From the NCBI GenBank assembly GCA_946886325.1, contig CAMPIK010000005.1, forward strand, positions 1 to 17,778: a stretch of DNA of 17,778 nt, read 5' to 3'. The number at the start of each line of letters is the position of its first letter. Position 1 is the stretch's first letter. Source of the DNA: an uncultured Shinella sp. (GTDB taxonomy: Bacteria; Pseudomonadota; Alphaproteobacteria; Rhizobiales; Rhizobiaceae). Below, in pieces: positions 15,292 through 17,778 of the stretch. A program made the translations under genes and the position numbers. Under the pieces are notes generated by a model. That model was given only the letters and a program-made list of their open reading frames with translations. It did not search any database and was not told where the DNA came from.

Positions 15292-15465
15292 ATGACCAAG
15301 ATCTTCGCACGTCTGATGAAGGACGAGTCTGGTGCGACCGCAATCGAATACGGCCTCATCGCCGCTCTGATTTCCGTCGCCCTCATCACCGGTGCCACCG
15401 CGCTCGGCGATACCCTGAACCAGCAGTTCCTGTTCCTTGAAGGCAAGCTCAAGGACACGCAGTAA
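15292..15465 (+). CDS. Flp/Fap pilin component (PilA)
   Basis: A 57-residue pilin precursor: a short leader MTKIFARLMKDESG, then ATAIEYGLIAALISVALIT and a short C-terminal tail ending GKLKDTQ. The prepilin peptidase site is after Gly14, with Glu19 at +5 and Tyr20 at +6, the G-x4-EY signature of Flp pilins. The hydrophobic helix (about 17-38) forms the fibre core. AGGAGAG (15280-15286) is 5 nt before the ATG. Mature subunits of about 43 residues would form the adhesive bundle-type Flp pilus. A CtrA box lies upstream and a terminator directly downstream, which would let pilin be made in excess over the machinery genes behind it. Only one flp copy is in the window. Confidence 0.96.
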   Translation: MTKIFARLMKDESGATAIEYGLIAALISVALITGATALGDTLNQQFLFLEGKLKDTQ

Positions 15466-15505
15466 GAATTTCCGCCGGGCGGTCATCGTCCGGACGGCCA
15501 GATAC

Positions 15506-15535
15506 AAGCCGTCTCCGCCATCGGGGACGGCTTTT
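15506..15535 (+). terminator. Intrinsic terminator between flp and cpaA
   Basis: A 12-bp stem (15506-15517 with 15522-15533, one G-U pair) closes a CCAT loop. The stem ends in TT and is followed by two more T. It lies 40 nt after the flp stop. The T run is short, so partial read-through into cpaA is likely. Its arms GCCGTC and GACGGC recur in flanking copies, allowing alternative folds. Confidence 0.65.
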
Positions 15536-15539
15536 GCGT

Positions 15540-15555
15540 GCCGTCTTCGGACGGC
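15540..15555 (+). other. UUCG-capped hairpin after the flp terminator
   Basis: GCCGTC (15540-15545) and GACGGC (15550-15555) form a 6-bp stem closed by a TTCG tetraloop, an exceptionally stable RNA loop. GCGT before and ACGC after can extend it past a two-base bulge. No T run follows, so it is not a terminator. It may protect the 5' end of downstream RNA or compete with the terminator fold. Confidence 0.5.
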
Positions 15556-15625
15556 GGACGCGGTGAAGCCTTTGCACTTCTTTAATGGCGCGCCGCTAGA
15601 CTCCGCATATAAAGAGGATCGTCCC

Positions 15626-16138
15626 ATGACCGCAGCCGCAATCTTCGTCGTCTTTCCGCTTTGCCTGGCGATCGCGGCGCTGTCCGACATGTTCACGATG
15701 ACCATTCCCAACCGGGTTCCGGCCATCCTGCTTGCCTCCTTTGTGATCATCGCGCCGCTTGCGGGCCTCGGCCTTGGCGACATCGCGATGCACCTGATGG
15801 CCGGCCTGCTGGTCTTCGGCGTCTGCTTCGCGCTGTTCGCGTTCAATATCATGGGCGGCGGCGACGCGAAGCTGTTGACGGCGAGCGCCGTCTGGTTCGG
15901 CTTCAATCTCTCCCTCTTCGGCTTCATGATCTATGTCGCGCTCTTCGGCGGTATCCTGACCTTCGCCATCCTGATGCTGCGCTCGCAGACGAACTCCATC
16001 CTGGCGTCGGGCCTGCCGGTGCCGGATCATCTCCTGACGGCGAAGAAGGTTCCGTACGGGATTGCGATCGGCGTTGCCGGTTTCGTCGCCTTCCCGGCCT
16101 CGCCGCTGATGCTGGCCGCGGTTGCCGGTCTCGGCTGA
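15626..16138 (+). CDS. cpaA: Prepilin peptidase CpaA (A24 family)
   Basis: A 170-residue polytopic inner-membrane aspartyl protease that cleaves the leader of Flp pilin and pseudopilins. The two catalytic aspartates are seen: Asp21 in LSDMFTMTIPN and Asp80 in the GGGD motif (77-80), followed by AK. It lacks the N-methyltransferase domain and cysteine cluster of large PilD enzymes, as usual for CpaA/TadV. The ATG at 15626 has GAGGA (15614-15618) 7 nt upstream. Probable substrates in this window are Flp and the TadE- and TadG-like proteins, which share the G-x4-E-[YF] site. It lies 160 nt after flp, beyond the terminator, so its level probably depends on read-through or a local promoter. Confidence 0.94.
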   Translation: MTAAAIFVVFPLCLAIAALSDMFTMTIPNRVPAILLASFVIIAPLAGLGLGDIAMHLMAGLLVFGVCFALFAFNIMGGGDAKLLTASAVWFGFNLSLFGFMIYVALFGGILTFAILMLRSQTNSILASGLPVPDHLLTAKKVPYGIAIGVAGFVAFPASPLMLAAVAGLG

Positions 16139-16143
16139 GGCGC

Positions 16144-16174
16144 AGGCCGGCCGGAACGGCGGCCTCTATTGTTT
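16144..16174 (+). terminator. Candidate terminator after cpaA
   Basis: AGGCCG (16144-16149) and CGGCCT (16160-16165) pair. Inside them CCG and CGG pair around a GAA loop, with one bulged G. CTATTGTTT follows. The stem is stable but the T tract is interrupted, so termination may be partial. It sits 5 nt after the cpaA stop. Confidence 0.4.
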
Positions 16175-16265
16175 ACGAATTGCTTGTTCTGCCGGGCTTG
16201 ATACAACTTATGCGCAAGTGCTGGCGCGTCATTTCGGCTAGGTCCCGCGTCACGTCAGGACTTCA

Positions 16266-16297
16266 TTAACTACAATCGTAAGCGCCTCATTAACCAT
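16266..16297 (+). promoter_or_regulatory. Possible CtrA half-sites upstream of cpaB
   Basis: TTAAC (16266-16270) and TTAACCAT (16290-16297) occur in an AT-rich patch unlike the GC-rich surroundings. Their starts are 24 nt apart, not the 11 nt of a full CtrA box. Together with the preceding hairpin they suggest a separate promoter for cpaBC and the genes beyond. Confidence 0.35.
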
Positions 16298-16323
16298 AAT
16301 TACACCAATTGCGGGCCAATGTG

Positions 16324-16350
16324 CTGGGACAGATTTCCGTAGTCCCAGGG
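16324..16350 (+). promoter_or_regulatory. Dyad overlapping the cpaB ribosome binding site
   Basis: CTGGGAC (16324-16330) and GTCCCAG (16342-16348) form a perfect 7-bp inverted repeat around 11 nt. The right arm shares its last bases with the Shine-Dalgarno AGGGAA (16347-16352) of cpaB. As RNA it could limit ribosome access; as DNA the 25-bp dyad could be an operator. Which is true cannot be told from sequence. Confidence 0.5.
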
Positions 16351-16357
16351 AAAACAC

Positions 16358-17167
16358 ATGAAACCGGCGCGAATCATCATTTTGGCAGTGGCCGTCGTTT
16401 CGGCAGGCCTGGCGGGCGTGCTCGCCCTGCAGCTCGCCCGCGGCAACAAGGTTCCGGTGATTTCCGAGACGGTCGTCGAACGCGAACCGACGACCAACGT
16501 GCTTGTCGCCAAGGAAAGCCTGCCGGTCGGCGCGCGGCTGAACGCCGAAAGGCTGCAATGGGCGCCGTGGCCGGAAGGCAGCATCGTCGAGGGCTTCATT
16601 ACTGACAAGGCGCGGCCGGACGCGATGGAAAAGCTCGCGGGCTCGGTCGTGCGCATGCCGATTTTCAACGGTGAGCCGATCCGGCCGGAAAAGATCGCCG
16701 ATTCCAGCGGTCGCATCATGTCGTCGCTGCTGCCGGCCGGAAAGCGGGCCGTGGCAACCGAGATTTCGGTGGCGACCGGCGCCGGCGGCTTCATCCTGCC
16801 GAACGACCGGGTCGACGTGATCATGGTACGGCGCGGCGGCGAAGGCGTGCTGCTGACGGAAACCATTCTCCAGAACGTGCGGGTTCTGGCCATCGACCAG
16901 CAGATCACCGAGAAGGCCGAAGGCGGCAAGACCGTGGTCGGCACGACCGCGACGCTGGAGCTGACGCCCGACCAGACCAAGGTGATCGTGGTCGCCCAGC
17001 AGATGGCCGAGCGTATTTCACTGGCCCTTCGAAGCGTGGCCGATGCCCAGGAGCCCGATACGGATTCGGCGGACTACCTCCTGAGCGGCGGTTCCGGCCA
17101 GCCGGTCATCCAGGTGATCAAGACAGGCGAAATCGTCAATGGCGGCTCCGGCGGAGCAGACAAATGA
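16358..17167 (+). CDS. cpaB: Flp pilus assembly protein CpaB (RcpC)
   Basis: A 269-residue protein with an N-terminal membrane anchor or signal (residues 5-27). A SAF domain follows (about 45-113): VLVAKESLPVGARL, then IFNGEPIRPEKI. After it comes the RcpC/CpaB domain (about 125-230), with GGFILPNDRVDVI and LELTPDQTKVIVVAQQ. The C-terminal tail is Gly/Ser-rich. CpaB is a periplasmic partner of the CpaC secretin in Flp pilus export and may bind peptidoglycan or glycan through SAF. The ATG at 16358 has AGGGAA 5 nt upstream, inside a potential hairpin. Its stop overlaps the cpaC ATG by 4 nt, so the two are translationally coupled. No cysteines are present. Confidence 0.94.
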   Translation: MKPARIIILAVAVVSAGLAGVLALQLARGNKVPVISETVVEREPTTNVLVAKESLPVGARLNAERLQWAPWPEGSIVEGFITDKARPDAMEKLAGSVVRMPIFNGEPIRPEKIADSSGRIMSSLLPAGKRAVATEISVATGAGGFILPNDRVDVIMVRRGGEGVLLTETILQNVRVLAIDQQITEKAEGGKTVVGTTATLELTPDQTKVIVVAQQMAERISLALRSVADAQEPDTDSADYLLSGGSGQPVIQVIKTGEIVNGGSGGADK

Positions 17168-17778
17168 GCGGGGACGTAAACGTGCGTGGAATTGCCAAGA
17201 GATTGCAGGCGTCTGTCGCCGGCGGCGTGGCCTTTTGCCTGGCCTTTTCGGGCTTGCCCGGCGGGATGATCACCGGTCAGCCGGGCATCCCAACGGCCGA
17301 AGCCGCGTCGAGCGCCGTCATCCGCATATCCGACAGCGGACCCGGCGCCCGCCGATCGCTGAAACTCGGCCTCAACAAGGCGATCGTCGTCGACCTGCCG
17401 ACCGATGCGCATGACATTCTCGTCGCCGACCCCGGCAAGGCGGATGCCGTGACGCGCACGTCGCGGCGCATCTACCTCTTCGGCAAGGAAGTGGGCCAGA
17501 CCAATATCTTCATCTTCGGCCCGAACGGCGAGGAAATCGTCAGCCTGGATCTCGATGTCGAGCGCGACATCTCCGGCCTCGAGGCGCATCTGCGCCGCTT
17601 CATCCCGGATTCGGATATCCAGGTCGAGATCATCTCTGATAACATCGTGCTGAACGGAACCGTGCGCACGCCGCAGGACGCCGCCCAGGCGACCCGCCTT
17701 GCCGACATTTTCCTCACCGGCGGTGAGGCGACGACCCGCACCGTCACGGCCCAGGGCAACAACGGCGACGCCGCCATC
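17164..17778 (+). CDS. cpaC: Flp pilus secretin CpaC (RcpA), N-terminal part (3' partial)
   Basis: The first 205 residues are present and the frame is open to the right edge. The start ATG overlaps the cpaB stop (ATGA), with GGAG at 17153-17156. A long signal peptide (hydrophobic about 18-37) probably ends near AEAA (45-48). A pil_N domain follows (about 66-134: LKLGLNKAIVVDLP, GQTNIFIFGPNGEE). A BON-like segment comes next (about 135-190: ISGLEAHLRRFIPDSDIQVE, then NGTVRTPQDA). The outer-membrane secretin barrel would lie beyond the window. CpaC forms the channel through which the Flp fibre leaves the cell. The pil_N domain is paralogous to the stand-alone protein at 14568. Confidence 0.92.
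   Translation, partial: MSGDVNVRGIAKRLQASVAGGVAFCLAFSGLPGGMITGQPGIPTAEAASSAVIRISDSGPGARRSLKLGLNKAIVVDLPTDAHDILVADPGKADAVTRTSRRIYLFGKEVGQTNIFIFGPNGEEIVSLDLDVERDISGLEAHLRRFIPDSDIQVEIISDNIVLNGTVRTPQDAAQATRLADIFLTGGEATTRTVTAQGNNGDAAI

Overview
The window is GC-rich chromosomal DNA that looks like the Rhizobiaceae (Rhizobium, Agrobacterium, Sinorhizobium or Shinella type). This rests on recognition of the protein families and their order, above all a BMP-type nucleoside transporter and deo/upp/add salvage block next to a CtrA-boxed Flp/Cpa (Tad) pilus cluster. It does not rest on a database search. I see no insertion sequence, phage gene, CRISPR array, rRNA or broken gene. The window is cut inside genes at both ends.

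Left part (1-1726): the 3' end of an acyltransferase-3 membrane protein, a tRNA-Ser(GGA) on the minus strand with a plausible promoter, a small two-helix membrane protein of unknown function, and msrA, closed by a clear intrinsic terminator.

Middle (1727-13087): nucleoside import and salvage. A periplasmic BMP-family binding protein is followed by a strong terminator, then slyX on the opposite strand. The rest of the ABC importer follows (double ATPase and two permeases), tightly packed with cdd, a purine nucleoside phosphorylase and deoA. Converging on deoA is a membrane-anchored clan AA aspartic protease, with upp, add and deoB behind it on the minus strand. Together these genes would import nucleosides, deaminate cytidine and adenosine, phosphorolyse purine and pyrimidine nucleosides, move the sugar phosphate from C1 to C5 (DeoB) and recapture uracil as UMP. 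No deoC is present in the window.

Right part (13229-17778): a Flp/Tad pilus locus arranged divergently. On the minus strand lie a stand-alone CpaC N-terminal-domain protein, a TadE-like and a TadG-like pseudopilin. On the plus strand lie the 57-residue Flp pilin, CpaA prepilin peptidase, CpaB and the start of the CpaC secretin. A textbook CtrA box (TTAA-N7-TTAAC) lies upstream of flp. The flp-cpaA gap holds a terminator inside an alternating array of self-complementary six-mers that could form competing hairpins. The cpaB leader carries a dyad whose right arm overlaps the ribosome binding site.

I do not see a wholly new system. The parts most worth a second look are the regulatory architecture of the pilus locus and the stand-alone CpaC-like domain protein.
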